Below, piece after piece: positions 56,536-64,000 of a DNA stretch of 64,000 nucleotides (the stretch's first letter is position 1; every line of letters starts with the position of its first letter). The translations under genes were made by a program, and so were the position numbers. The stretch comes from an uncultured Lentisphaeraceae bacterium (GTDB lineage Bacteria; Verrucomicrobiota; Kiritimatiellia; RFP12; DVOR01): the NCBI GenBank assembly GCA_949289005.1, contig CASEMQ010000070.1, positions 180,341-244,340 of the forward strand, read 5' to 3'. The notes under the pieces were generated by a model, which saw only the letters and a program-made list of their open reading frames with translations, was not told the origin of the DNA and searched no databases.

Positions 56536-58470
56536 ATGAACGTTACCGAAAAGATTCTCCACGCGCACTTGGTCTCCGGCACGCCCGTCGCGGGGCAGGA
56601 GGTGGCCATCCGCATTGACCAGACGCTGACGCAGGACGCCACGGGCACCATGGCCTATCTGCAATTCGAGAGCATGGGCATCGATCGGGCAAAGACGGAA
56701 CTCTCCGTGAGCTACGTGGATCACAACACCGTGCAAATCGGCTTCGAGAACGCCGACGACCATGACTATCTGCAAAGCGTGGCCAAGAAATACGGCATCG
56801 TCTATTCCAAGCCCGGCAACGGCATCTGCCACCAACTTCACCTGGAGCGCTTCGGCAAGCCCGGCAAGACGCTCATCGGCTCGGACTCGCACACGCCCAC
56901 GGGCGGCGGGCTCGGCATGCTCGCCTTCGGCGCGGGCGGCATCGACGTGGCCGTGGCGATGGGCGGCGGCCCTTACTGCATCGCTTGGCCCAAGGTCGTC
57001 GGCATCCGCCTGACGGGCAGCCTGCCCCCCGGCGTCTCGGCGAAGGATGTCATCCTCGCCGTGCTTCGCCGCTTCGGCTCGAAAGGCAACGTGGGCAAAA
57101 TCTTTGAGTATTACGGCCCCGCGCTGGCCGGCTTGGACGTGCCCAGCCGCGCCACCATCGCCAACATGGGCGCGGAACTCGGCGTGACCACCTCCGTCTT
57201 CCCCTCCGACGACGTCACCCGCGCCTTCCTCAAGGCCCAAGGCCGCGAGGCCGATTGGGTGCCGCTCGCCGCCGACGACGAAACCTATGACGAAACCTGG
57301 GAATTGGATCTCTCCACGCTCGAGCCCCTCGCCGCCGCCCCGCACAACCCCGGCAACATCGAGACCATCGCCGAGCACCTCGGCCAACGCGTCAATCAAA
57401 TCATGATTGGCTCCTGCACCAACTCTTCCTACCGCGACATCAAAACCGTCGCCCTCCTGCTCAAGGGCAAACACGTCCACCCCGACGTCGAGGTCGGCAT
57501 CGCCTGCGGCTCCAAGCAAGTGGTGCGAATGCTCGCGGACGAAGGGCTGTTGAGCGACCTGATCGCCGCCGGGTGCCGTATCCTGGAGAACGCCTGCGGC
57601 TTCTGCATTGGCGCGCACATGAGCCCCGCCACCGACGCCGTCTGCCTGCGCACGAGCAACCGCAACTTCGAGGGGCGCTCCGGCACGCAATCGGCCAAGG
57701 TCTACCTCGTCTCCCCCGAAACGGCCGCCGCCTCGGCGTTGGCGGGTGCCTTTGCCGACCCACGCGCGTTGGAGGTGCCGGCCGTGTCCATGCCCGAGCG
57801 CTTCACCCTTGATGACTCGATGTTCCTCTACCGCGACACCGCCGGCGCGGGCGTGCCCGGCACCGAAATCAAGCGCGGCCCCAACATCGGGGAAGTGCCC
57901 CCCAGGCGCCCTCTCCCCGAGTGCCTCGATGGCGTGGCCACCATCAAGGTGGGCGACAAAATCACCACCGACCACATCATGCCCGCCGGCGCACGCCTGA
58001 AATACCGCTCGAACATCCCTGAATACGCCAAATACGTCTTCGAGCACACGGATCCCGGCTTCCACGCCGCCGCCTTGGCCAACCGCGACGCCGGCAAGGC
58101 CAATGTCATCGTCGCCGGCGAAAGCTACGGCCAAGGCTCCTCGCGCGAGCACGCGGCGCTCTGCCCCATGTACCTGGGCGTCCGCGCCGTCATCGCCAAG
58201 TCCATCGAGCGCATCCACCGCGCCAACCTCATCAACTTCGGCATCGTCCCCTTCGCCTTCGCCGACCCCGAGGATTACGACCGGGTAAGCCAAGGGGACG
58301 CCTTGGTCATCGAGCGCCTGCGCGAGGCCATCGCCGGAGACGGCCACGCAACCGTCCGCAACCTTTCCAACAACACCACGTTTGACGTGACGACCGAACT
58401 GTCCGACCGTCAGAAACGCCTCCTCCTCGCCGGTGGCCTCCTCTCCGCCGTCGCGCAAGGGCAGGCCTAA
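56536..58470 (+). CDS. Aconitate hydratase (monomeric bacterial type)
   Basis: A 644-residue [4Fe-4S] enzyme. Cluster cysteines appear in IMIGSCTNSSYRDI and ENACGFCIGAHM. Other family signatures are IGSDSHTPTGGGLGMLAFG near the start and, in the swivelling C-terminal domain, DHIMPAGARLKYRSN and ESYGQGSSREHAAL. It interconverts citrate and isocitrate in the TCA cycle. The length is that of the 640-660-residue branch, shorter than AcnA (about 890). Homologous isomerases (homoaconitase, LeuC) share the motifs; the two-domain single-chain form favours aconitase. Confidence 0.88.
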   Translation: MNVTEKILHAHLVSGTPVAGQEVAIRIDQTLTQDATGTMAYLQFESMGIDRAKTELSVSYVDHNTVQIGFENADDHDYLQSVAKKYGIVYSKPGNGICHQLHLERFGKPGKTLIGSDSHTPTGGGLGMLAFGAGGIDVAVAMGGGPYCIAWPKVVGIRLTGSLPPGVSAKDVILAVLRRFGSKGNVGKIFEYYGPALAGLDVPSRATIANMGAELGVTTSVFPSDDVTRAFLKAQGREADWVPLAADDETYDETWELDLSTLEPLAAAPHNPGNIETIAEHLGQRVNQIMIGSCTNSSYRDIKTVALLLKGKHVHPDVEVGIACGSKQVVRMLADEGLLSDLIAAGCRILENACGFCIGAHMSPATDAVCLRTSNRNFEGRSGTQSAKVYLVSPETAAASALAGAFADPRALEVPAVSMPERFTLDDSMFLYRDTAGAGVPGTEIKRGPNIGEVPPRRPLPECLDGVATIKVGDKITTDHIMPAGARLKYRSNIPEYAKYVFEHTDPGFHAAALANRDAGKANVIVAGESYGQGSSREHAALCPMYLGVRAVIAKSIERIHRANLINFGIVPFAFADPEDYDRVSQGDALVIERLREAIAGDGHATVRNLSNNTTFDVTTELSDRQKRLLLAGGLLSAVAQGQA

Positions 58471-58483
58471 AGGAGCGCGCACC

Positions 58484-60328
58484 ATGAGTGACGCAGACAC
58501 CCCCGAGAACCTCGGCTTCGACTTCGCCCCCGCCTGGGCGCGCAAGTCCGCCGACGAATACGTCAGCCGCTATCAGTCCAAGAGTTACGACGAGCGCACG
58601 GGGCGCGAGGAACGCCCGCGCCGCGAAGGCGACTTCCGCGACCGTCCGCCGCGCCGCGACCGTGATGGCGAAGGCCGCCCGCCGCGCCGCCCGCGCCACG
58701 AAGGCGTCGAGGGGGAGCGTCGTCCGCGCCGGGAAGGCGCCGAAGGCGAGCGCCCGCGCACGCCGCGCCGCGAGGGCGGCAACCGCCCCTTCGTGCGCCG
58801 CGAACCCGTCAAACCGCTCGACGCCGAGATCCGTATTCTTCCGAACCAGAAGAACCTGGGCGTCATCATCAAGACGCTCCAAAGCACGCACGTGGCCTTT
58901 CCCGTCAAGAAGTTTGTCAACCTCTTCCTGGAAAATCCCCAGGCGTGCCTGGTGCGTTTCGAGACCAAGCAGGGCACGGATGTGCTGTTCTGGTCGTGCA
59001 AAGCCTGCGGGCTCGTGGCGCTGAGCGAGGCCGAGATTGCCCAGCACATCCTGGCCAACCACCTGAACGATTGGTTTGACGTGGCCGAGGAGCCCTGCGA
59101 CCCTCCCTCCGGCACCTTCACGCGCGTGGCCAAATGCACGCTCACGGGCGAATGGGTCGGCGCACCCAATCACCACAGCTATCGCCACCGCGTGGCCGAA
59201 TTGGCCGCCCGCGCGGGCATGCCCGAGCAAGACTACCTGCGCACGTTGGAAATGCACACCGACCCCGAATCCATCGAGGCTTGGAAGCAATCCGTCACCA
59301 CGCAGACCGTCTACCGCCTGAAGCAAGGCGCCAAGCCCGCGGACGAGAAGCCCGCCGCACCCGCCGCCGAGGGCGAGGGTGACGCGCCCGCGGAAGACAA
59401 GCCCGCCGAGGGAACTCCCGCCGAGACGCGCCCCGCCTACAACCGCGACCAGGCCGAAGCCATCTTCCGCCGCGATATCCTGCCCACGCTGACTGCCAAA
59501 GCCACACATATCTGCCTGCCGGTGTCCCTGGCGCAGACCTCGCCCTCGTTGCCTTTGCGCCTGCTGCTGAAGTACACGCTCCGCGACGAGCAGCGCTACC
59601 CGCGCTCGCTCTTCTTCGCCCTGCGCGGCGCCTTCCGCCACCGCAAGTTCACCCTCTTCCGCGGCAACGACGCGCGCGGGCCGGAGTTCGTGGCCAACAT
59701 GACGCCCTCGCCCTTCACGGCCGAGCACGCCGTGCGCGAGATCAAGGCGGCGCTCGACTATGTCACGGCCCACCCGCTCTGCACGCGCCAGGAACTGCTG
59801 GCCGCGCTCAAGACAGAGCTGGCGGACATGGACATCGCCGTGGTGGCGCGCCAAATCGCCTTCCTCTTCCAAAAAGGCCACATCATCGAATACTACAACG
59901 GCGTCCTGGCCCTGCCGGAGACCAACCCCAAGTTCCGCAAACTCCCCGAGGAGATGAAGCGCGAACGCGAGGCCGCCGGTGTGGAACAACCCACCGCCGA
60001 GACCGAGGCCAAGCCCGAGGGAAACACCCCTGCGACCGAGCCTGCGACCGACACGGAGCCCGCCACCACCGAAGCCTCCACGACCGAGACCGCCAAGACG
60101 CCCGCCGCCGAGGAGACCGAGACCGTACCCGCGCCTGACGCGCCGGAGGCTCCCGCCGAGGGTACGTCCGTAACCGCGGAGCAACCCGCCGAGCCCACTG
60201 CCGAGGGTTCCGCCCCCGAACCGGAGGCCAAGCCCGAAGCGGAGCCCCAACCCGAGCCTACGCCCGCCGAGGTTCCCACCCCAGAGGCGGAGCCTGCCCC
60301 CGAAGGAGCGCCCCATGAAGCTGAGTAA
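58484..60328 (+). CDS. Zn-finger/winged-helix protein with basic and acidic tails, unknown function
   Basis: A 614-residue protein; ATG 58484 follows AAAGGAG. Residues 35-105 are extremely Arg/Glu/Pro-rich (repeated RREG and RPPRR units). A globular core (about 110-300) contains CKACGLVALSEAEIAQHILANH, a C-x2-C-x12-H-x4-H zinc finger. A second core (about 325-500) has LPVSLAQTSPSLPLRLLLKY and ends in a winged-helix-like segment (TRQELLAALKTELADMDIA). The final 110 residues are Glu/Pro/Ala repeats. Basic, zinc and winged-helix elements suggest nucleic-acid binding. I recognise no named family. The lpxD start overlaps its end by 14 bases. Confidence 0.7.
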   Translation: MSDADTPENLGFDFAPAWARKSADEYVSRYQSKSYDERTGREERPRREGDFRDRPPRRDRDGEGRPPRRPRHEGVEGERRPRREGAEGERPRTPRREGGNRPFVRREPVKPLDAEIRILPNQKNLGVIIKTLQSTHVAFPVKKFVNLFLENPQACLVRFETKQGTDVLFWSCKACGLVALSEAEIAQHILANHLNDWFDVAEEPCDPPSGTFTRVAKCTLTGEWVGAPNHHSYRHRVAELAARAGMPEQDYLRTLEMHTDPESIEAWKQSVTTQTVYRLKQGAKPADEKPAAPAAEGEGDAPAEDKPAEGTPAETRPAYNRDQAEAIFRRDILPTLTAKATHICLPVSLAQTSPSLPLRLLLKYTLRDEQRYPRSLFFALRGAFRHRKFTLFRGNDARGPEFVANMTPSPFTAEHAVREIKAALDYVTAHPLCTRQELLAALKTELADMDIAVVARQIAFLFQKGHIIEYYNGVLALPETNPKFRKLPEEMKREREAAGVEQPTAETEAKPEGNTPATEPATDTEPATTEASTTETAKTPAAEETETVPAPDAPEAPAEGTSVTAEQPAEPTAEGSAPEPEAKPEAEPQPEPTPAEVPTPEAEPAPEGAPHEAE

Positions 60329-61349
60329 GGTCGCGAAGGCCGTCAACGGCACCTTCACGGGCGATGGCGAGGTCGAGATTCACGCAATGGCAAGCCTCTT
60401 GGAGGCGCGCGAGGGCGATGTCTCCTTCCTGGCCAACCAGAAATACGCCCCGCAGATGCACGACACCAAGGCCTCCGCGGTCTTGGTGGCCAAGGACTAC
60501 GCGGGCGATTGCCCCGCGACGTTGATTCGGGTGGACGACCCGAACAAGGCGTTCGCGTCGTTGGCGCCCATCTTCGGGCCCAAGCCCGTAATCCGCGAGC
60601 CGGGCATCCACGCCACGGCCGTCATCGGCGAAGGCGTGACGCTCGGCAAGAATCTCTACATCGGCCCCTACACCGTCATCGAGGATGGCGTGACCATCGG
60701 CGACAACACCGTCATCGATGGCCAGGTCTTCATCGCCCAACACGTCTCCATCGGCCGCGATTGCCATATCTATCCCCAGGTGAACATCCGCGAATCCTGC
60801 GTGGTGGGCGACCGCGTCATCCTCCACGCCGGCGTGAAAATCGGCACGGATGGCTATGGCTACACAGTAGAAATCGGCGCGCAGGGTCCCGTCATCACCA
60901 AGGTGCCGCAAATCGGCATCGTGGAAATCGGCAACGATGTGGAAATCGGTTCCAATACCTGCGTGGACCGCGCGCGCTTCGGGCGCACCCGCGTGGGCGA
61001 CTGCGTGAAGATCGACAACCTCGTCCAGATCGGCCACAACGTCCAGATCGCCCCCTTCGTCGGCATCATCGCGCAGGCGGGCATTGCCGGCAGCGCGAAA
61101 ATCGAGACCGGCGCACTCATCTGGTCGCAGGCCGGCGTCTCCGGGCACCTCACCGTCCACGAGCGCGCCCAAGTGGCTCCCCAGGCGGGCGTCAAGGAAG
61201 ACGTCCCCGCGGGCGAATACGTGGCCGGCACCCCGGCCATCCCCAAGCGTAAGTTCGCCGAGACCCTCCTCTTCCCTCGTCTCATCGACAAGCTGAAGAA
61301 AAAGGTCGCCGGCCTGGAGGCGCGCGTCAAGACGTTGGAGGGCAAATGA
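60315..61349 (+). CDS. lpxD: UDP-3-O-(acyl)glucosamine N-acyltransferase
   Basis: A 344-residue LpxD. The N-terminal uridine-binding domain (MASLLEAREGDVSFLANQKY) is followed by about nine hexapeptide repeats of a left-handed beta-helix (for example IGEGVTLGKNLYIGPYTVIED). The catalytic histidine lies in LVQIGHNVQI. A C-terminal helix (LKKKVAGLEARVKTLEGK) forms the trimer coiled coil. It adds the second hydroxyacyl chain in lipid A synthesis, the step after LpxC. Two small genes follow directly. Confidence 0.94.
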   Translation: MKLSKVAKAVNGTFTGDGEVEIHAMASLLEAREGDVSFLANQKYAPQMHDTKASAVLVAKDYAGDCPATLIRVDDPNKAFASLAPIFGPKPVIREPGIHATAVIGEGVTLGKNLYIGPYTVIEDGVTIGDNTVIDGQVFIAQHVSIGRDCHIYPQVNIRESCVVGDRVILHAGVKIGTDGYGYTVEIGAQGPVITKVPQIGIVEIGNDVEIGSNTCVDRARFGRTRVGDCVKIDNLVQIGHNVQIAPFVGIIAQAGIAGSAKIETGALIWSQAGVSGHLTVHERAQVAPQAGVKEDVPAGEYVAGTPAIPKRKFAETLLFPRLIDKLKKKVAGLEARVKTLEGK

Positions 61350-61507
61350 GCGCCTTCCCGGGGAGGTGGGCGGATCGCCTCCTCGACAGCGTGCGCGCGC
61401 TTCGCGGGCATTACGTGGATGTCTACGACCCGGAGCGGCTTGCCGCCCTCCGGGTTTTTCTCACGGCGCTTTGGGTCGCCGCCTTCCTATACACCACCCT
61501 TGCATGA
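61346..61507 (+). CDS. Small membrane protein of 53 residues, unknown function
   Basis: ATG 61346 overlaps the lpxD stop (ATGA) and the frame closes at TGA 61505-61507, nine bases before aroC. The product has a charged N-terminal half (FPGRWADRLLDSVRALRG) and one C-terminal membrane helix (LRVFLTALWVAAFLYTTLA). Its overlap with lpxD and its position make translation likely. No family recognised. Confidence 0.6.
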   Translation: MSAFPGRWADRLLDSVRALRGHYVDVYDPERLAALRVFLTALWVAAFLYTTLA

Positions 61508-61516
61508 GGAGCCGAC

Positions 61517-62677
61517 ATGGCCTTTCGTTATCTTTCCGCCGGGGAATCGCACGGGCCCGGCCTGACCGTGGTGGTCGAGGGCGTGCCCGCGGGGCTCCCG
61601 CTCTCGGAGGGCCTCGTGGCCGCCGATTTGGCCCGCCGCCAACTCAAGGCCGGCGCGGGCGGCCGCATGGAGATTGAGACCGACCGCGCCACGATCGTCG
61701 GCGGCGTCATGGGCGGGCTCACCACCGGCGCGCCCATCGCCCTCGCCATCCCCAACCGCGACCACGCCGCCTGGAAAGGCAAGGCCGTGCCCGCCTACAC
61801 CATCGCCCGCCCGGGCCATGCCGACCTCGCGGCCTGCGTCAAATATGGCTTCGACGACATCCGCCGCTCGCTCGAACGCTCCTCCGCCCGCGAGACGGCC
61901 TGCCGCGTGGCGGTGGGCGCCATTGCCCGCGCCTTCCTGGCGCAATTCGGCATTCGGGCGCGCGCCTACGTGGCCGCGCTCGGCGACGTGCCCGAGGAAA
62001 AAGGCATCTCGCCCGACGCGGCCCTCGCCTTCGCCGAGCGCTCTCCCAGCCGCGCGACCTCGCAGGCTCAGGAGGATGCCTACGCCAACGCCATCCACCT
62101 GGCCCGCGCCAAAGGCGAGACGCTCGGCGGCATCATCGTCTGCGTGGTGGAGGGGCTCCCCATCGGCCTGGGCTCCTACGTCACCCCCGAGCGCCGACTC
62201 GATGCCCGCCTGGGCGCCGCCGTCCTCTCCGTCAACGCCATCAAGGGCGTGGCCTTCGCCGATGCCTTCGCCAACGCCACGCTCCCCGGGAGCGCGTGCC
62301 ACGACGCCATCGTCCGCGAGGGCACGGCCATCGCTCGCCCCACCGATCGTTGCGGCGGCCTCGAAGGCGGCATGACCACCGGCCAGCCGCTCATCGTCCG
62401 CGCCGCCATGAAGCCCATTCCCACCACGCTCGCCCCGCAACACAGCGTGGATTTCGCCACAGGCACCCCCGCCGACACCGCCTATGAGCGCTCGGACACC
62501 TGCCCCGTGCCGCGCGCCTGCGTCGTCATCGAAAGCGTCCTGCTCATCGAGCTCGCCACCGCGCTCTGCGAAAAACTGGGCGGCGACTCCCTCGACGAAA
62601 TGCGCGCGCGCTACGCCGCCCTGCCCACCGCCGACACCCTCCGCCTCGACCCCGCCCCCAAAATCTTCTGGCCCTAA
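61517..62677 (+). CDS. aroC: Chorismate synthase
   Basis: A 386-residue FMN-dependent enzyme with ribosome site AGGAG. Signatures in order: FRYLSAGESHGPGL, RRQLKAGAGGRMEIE, the RPGHADL loop, DDIRRSLERSSARETA, FADAFANATLPGSA and CGGLEGGMTTGQPLIV. It eliminates phosphate from EPSP, giving chorismate for aromatic amino acids and cofactors. Length matches the family. No other shikimate genes are adjacent; the gene precedes a TatD hydrolase by 12 bases. Confidence 0.95.
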   Translation: MAFRYLSAGESHGPGLTVVVEGVPAGLPLSEGLVAADLARRQLKAGAGGRMEIETDRATIVGGVMGGLTTGAPIALAIPNRDHAAWKGKAVPAYTIARPGHADLAACVKYGFDDIRRSLERSSARETACRVAVGAIARAFLAQFGIRARAYVAALGDVPEEKGISPDAALAFAERSPSRATSQAQEDAYANAIHLARAKGETLGGIIVCVVEGLPIGLGSYVTPERRLDARLGAAVLSVNAIKGVAFADAFANATLPGSACHDAIVREGTAIARPTDRCGGLEGGMTTGQPLIVRAAMKPIPTTLAPQHSVDFATGTPADTAYERSDTCPVPRACVVIESVLLIELATALCEKLGGDSLDEMRARYAALPTADTLRLDPAPKIFWP

Positions 62678-62689
62678 GGCCGCACACCC

Positions 62690-63481
62690 ATGCTCGACGC
62701 GCACACCCACCTGCGCGATGCGCGCCTGCGCCCCTACCTGCCGCGACTGGCACGCGAGGCCGTGGCGGCGGGTGTCTCGGTGTGCCTGGATTGCACCGCG
62801 CGCGCCGATGAATGGGGCTATGTGCCCCCCACCCTGCCCCTAACGCTCCTTCAAGCCTTCGGCCTCCACCCTTGGCACCTGGCAGAAGCGCCGGCCGATT
62901 GGCCCGACCGCCTCGACGCCACGCTCCGGGCTCACCCCCGCGCACCCCTCGGCGAAGCCGGCCTCGACGGCCTCCGCAAGCCCGCCGACGGCGGCGCCGC
63001 CCAACGCGCCGCGCTCGCCACGCAACTCGCCCTCGCCGCACGGCTCGGGCGGCCCGTCATCCTGCACGGCGCACGCGCCTGGGGCGCCTTGCTCGACACA
63101 CTCGCGCCGTGGGCCCCGCGCCTCCCCGCGCTTCTCCTCCACGGCGTCTCCTTTGCGCCCGACCTGTTGGCGCACCCTACCCTCCGCCGCGCCAACGTCT
63201 GGTTCGGCATCGGCGCCGCCGTCCTCAACCCCGCGGCCAAGGCCGCGCCGCGCCTGGCCGCCACTCTCCCCGCCGACCGCCTCCTCCTCGAGACCGATAC
63301 GCCGGACTGCTTCCCGCGCGGCGGCGAGCCCCTCATCCTCGGCCAACCCGGCACGCCGCTCAACCACCCCGCCAACCTCCCCCTCATCCTCCACCGCGTG
63401 GCCGCCCTCCGCCGCCTCCCCGCGCACGAACTCGCCGACCAAACCACAACCAACGCCCGCGCTTTCCTCGCCACCTTCTGA
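62690..63481 (+). CDS. TatD-family metal-dependent hydrolase
   Basis: A 263-residue TIM-barrel metallohydrolase. Metal-ligand positions of the TatD family are present: HTH in LDAHTHLRDARL, Glu in LGEAGLDGL, VILHGARAW, LLHGVSF, and the Asp in LLETDTPDCFPRGG. In this family the enzymes act as 3'-5' DNases or D-aminoacyl-tRNA deacylases; the substrate is not fixed by sequence. It is the last gene of the lpxD-aroC run. Confidence 0.88.
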   Translation: MLDAHTHLRDARLRPYLPRLAREAVAAGVSVCLDCTARADEWGYVPPTLPLTLLQAFGLHPWHLAEAPADWPDRLDATLRAHPRAPLGEAGLDGLRKPADGGAAQRAALATQLALAARLGRPVILHGARAWGALLDTLAPWAPRLPALLLHGVSFAPDLLAHPTLRRANVWFGIGAAVLNPAAKAAPRLAATLPADRLLLETDTPDCFPRGGEPLILGQPGTPLNHPANLPLILHRVAALRRLPAHELADQTTTNARAFLATF

Positions 63482-63500
63482 CCCGTCGTCCAAACACCCC

Positions 63501-63531
63501 AAAACAAAGCGCCCACGGGAACCGCGGGCGC
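63501..63531 (-). terminator. Terminator of the tRNA-Phe/Glu/Phe operon
   Basis: GCGCCC (63509-63514) pairs with GGGCGC (63526-63531). On the minus strand the stem is followed by TTTGTTTT. It may also stop tatD-type transcripts from the other side. Confidence 0.7.
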
Positions 63532-63551
63532 AAACCGATTTTAATCAAGAC

Positions 63552-63627
63552 TGGTGGCAAGGGTCGGGATCGAACCGACGACACGCGAATTTTCAGTCCG
63601 CTGCTCTACCAACTGAGCTACCTCGCC
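63552..63627 (-). tRNA. tRNA-Phe (GAA), copy 2
   Basis: Complete minus-strand cloverleaf: acceptor 63621-63627 with 63556-63562, anticodon loop CTGAAAA, T loop GGTTCGATCCC, encoded CCA at 63552-63554. It is identical to the copy at 63710-63785. Confidence 0.96.
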
Positions 63628-63631
63628 GAAA

Positions 63632-63706
63632 TGGCACCCCCAAGGAGAGTCGAACTCCTCTTACAGGCATGAAAAGCCCGTGTCCTAACCGATAGACGAT
63701 GGGGGC
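63632..63706 (-). tRNA. tRNA-Glu (TTC)
   Basis: Complete minus-strand cloverleaf with anticodon loop TTTTCAT, acceptor stem 63700-63706 with 63636-63642 (first pair G-U), T loop AGTTCGACTCT, and encoded CCA. It lies between the two tRNA-Phe copies. Confidence 0.95.
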
Positions 63707-63709
63707 GAA

Positions 63710-63785
63710 TGGTGGCAAGGGTCGGGATCGAACCGACGACACGCGAATTTTCAGTCCGCTGCTCTACCAACTGAGCTACCTCGCC
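63710..63785 (-). tRNA. tRNA-Phe (GAA), copy 1
   Basis: Complete minus-strand cloverleaf identical to copy 2, with encoded CCA at 63710-63712. It is the first gene of the operon, read from the promoter at 63845-63817. Confidence 0.96.
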
Positions 63786-63816
63786 AAAACGCAAAGCACG
63801 TCGTAAAACGGCAATC

Positions 63817-63845
63817 AGTATAGCAAACCAACCCACCCCCCGCAA
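63817..63845 (-). promoter_or_regulatory. Promoter of the tRNA-Phe/Glu/Phe operon
   Basis: On the minus strand TTGCGG (63845-63840) and TATACT (63822-63817) have a 17-base spacer; the -10 has a TTGC extension. tRNA-Phe starts 32 bases further on. Confidence 0.78.
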
Positions 63846-63859
63846 GCAAAAAAATCGAC

Positions 63860-64000
63860 ACGTGATGTGTCATAGTAAATTGCACCGAAGCGAAAGTCGC
63901 TATGCTTCCTATGCGTCAAATGCGATTGCACCGAAGGAGGCGACATGGACCACACTTTTAGGAAAGACTACATGGACAGAATGAAACGGCGCTACGCCAA
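63860..64000 (+). mobile_element. Possible left end of an insertion element
   Basis: After the tRNA promoter the sequence changes: GACAC-GTGAT-GTGTC (63857-63872) is an imperfect palindrome, then ATTGCACCGAAG occurs twice (63879-63890 and 63925-63936) in front of a gene start. Terminal inverted and subterminal direct repeats before a transposase gene would fit this, but the other end lies outside the window. Confidence 0.35.
63945..64000 (+). CDS. N-terminus of a possible transposase (cut by window end)
   Basis: ATG 63945 follows GAAGGAGG at a good distance. Only 18 residues are visible (MDHTFRKDYMDRMKRRYA), basic and helical. A start of this kind, ending in a KRRYA/RYxKAS-type helix, is seen in integrase-core transposases, and the upstream repeats fit, but identification from so few residues is weak. 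Confidence 0.4.
   Translation, partial: MDHTFRKDYMDRMKRRYA

Noticed and set aside
1..64000. CRISPR array, rRNA, tmRNA, RNase P or SRP RNA
   Set aside because: I looked for regularly spaced repeats and for the conserved cores of these RNAs and saw none in this window.

Overview
The window is a GC-rich (roughly 60-65 %), densely packed bacterial chromosome segment. It has Gram-negative envelope genes (LpxC-like, LpxD, LptF/G, LolA-like), a type II secretion/pseudopilin pair, an McsA/McsB pair, a PEP-CTERM protein, a ROK kinase, an HzsA-like/SUMF1 protein and enzymes for mucin O-glycans. Together these point to the PVC superphylum, most likely a host-associated Verrucomicrobiota/Kiritimatiellota-type bacterium. 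The taxonomic call is inference; the window contains no rRNA.

Layout. 1-2141: end of an OmpR/PhoB-type regulator and its PhoR-like kinase. 2250-3083 (minus): zinc-ribbon/PTS-IIA fusion. 3267-8708: GspF, GspG-like pseudopilin, a nucleoside kinase, a divergent LpxC and a glycosyltransferase. 8767-9897 (minus): HAD phosphatase, tRNA-Asn, tRNA-Met. 10374-12323: ACT-domain protein plus DUF711/PFL protein. 12433-16879: GH109-like Tat-exported glycosidase, ROK kinase and sugar MFS transporter. 17037-21535: dCMP deaminase, unknown secreted protein, ArgH, SecG, RpoZ, SmpB, TatA. 21961-35024: a long co-directional run of overlapping genes (gmk, coaC-like, mcsA, degenerate mcsB, lolA-like, AI-2E permease, membrane protein, lptF/G, NERD, prc, dxs, mutL). 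35025-35589: a non-coding, repeat-rich region. 35590-40407: a single-chain type ISP restriction-modification enzyme. 40485-43615 (minus): RecQ and a tandem thioredoxin-like protein. 43699-51081: a divergent pair, a GH101 endo-alpha-N-acetylgalactosaminidase and a giant HzsA-like/SUMF1 protein. 51200-53656 (minus): PEP-CTERM protein, a second structured non-coding region and NagA. 53784-63481: PHP hydrolase, Psd, PssA, aconitase, an unknown Zn-finger/winged-helix protein, LpxD, a 53-residue membrane peptide, AroC and TatD. 63552-63785 (minus): tRNA-Phe, tRNA-Glu, tRNA-Phe. The window ends at the start of what looks like an insertion element.

How the genes work together. GH101 and the GH109-like enzyme both act on alpha-GalNAc, the root sugar of mucin O-glycans. 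With the MFS transporter, the ROK kinase and NagA they form a plausible but scattered mucin-glycan utilisation set. The lipid genes (LpxC-like, LpxD, LptF/G, Psd, PssA) build the envelope.

Most notable signal. Two non-coding regions far apart (about 35352-35523 on plus and 51960-52132 on minus) share an identical promoter core and a three-hairpin architecture. The first hairpin keeps its GGAGAG loop while its stem changes by compensatory pairs. Each lies about 65-80 bases upstream of a start codon, and I recognise no known RNA family in them. I read them as two members of an undescribed structured-RNA family.
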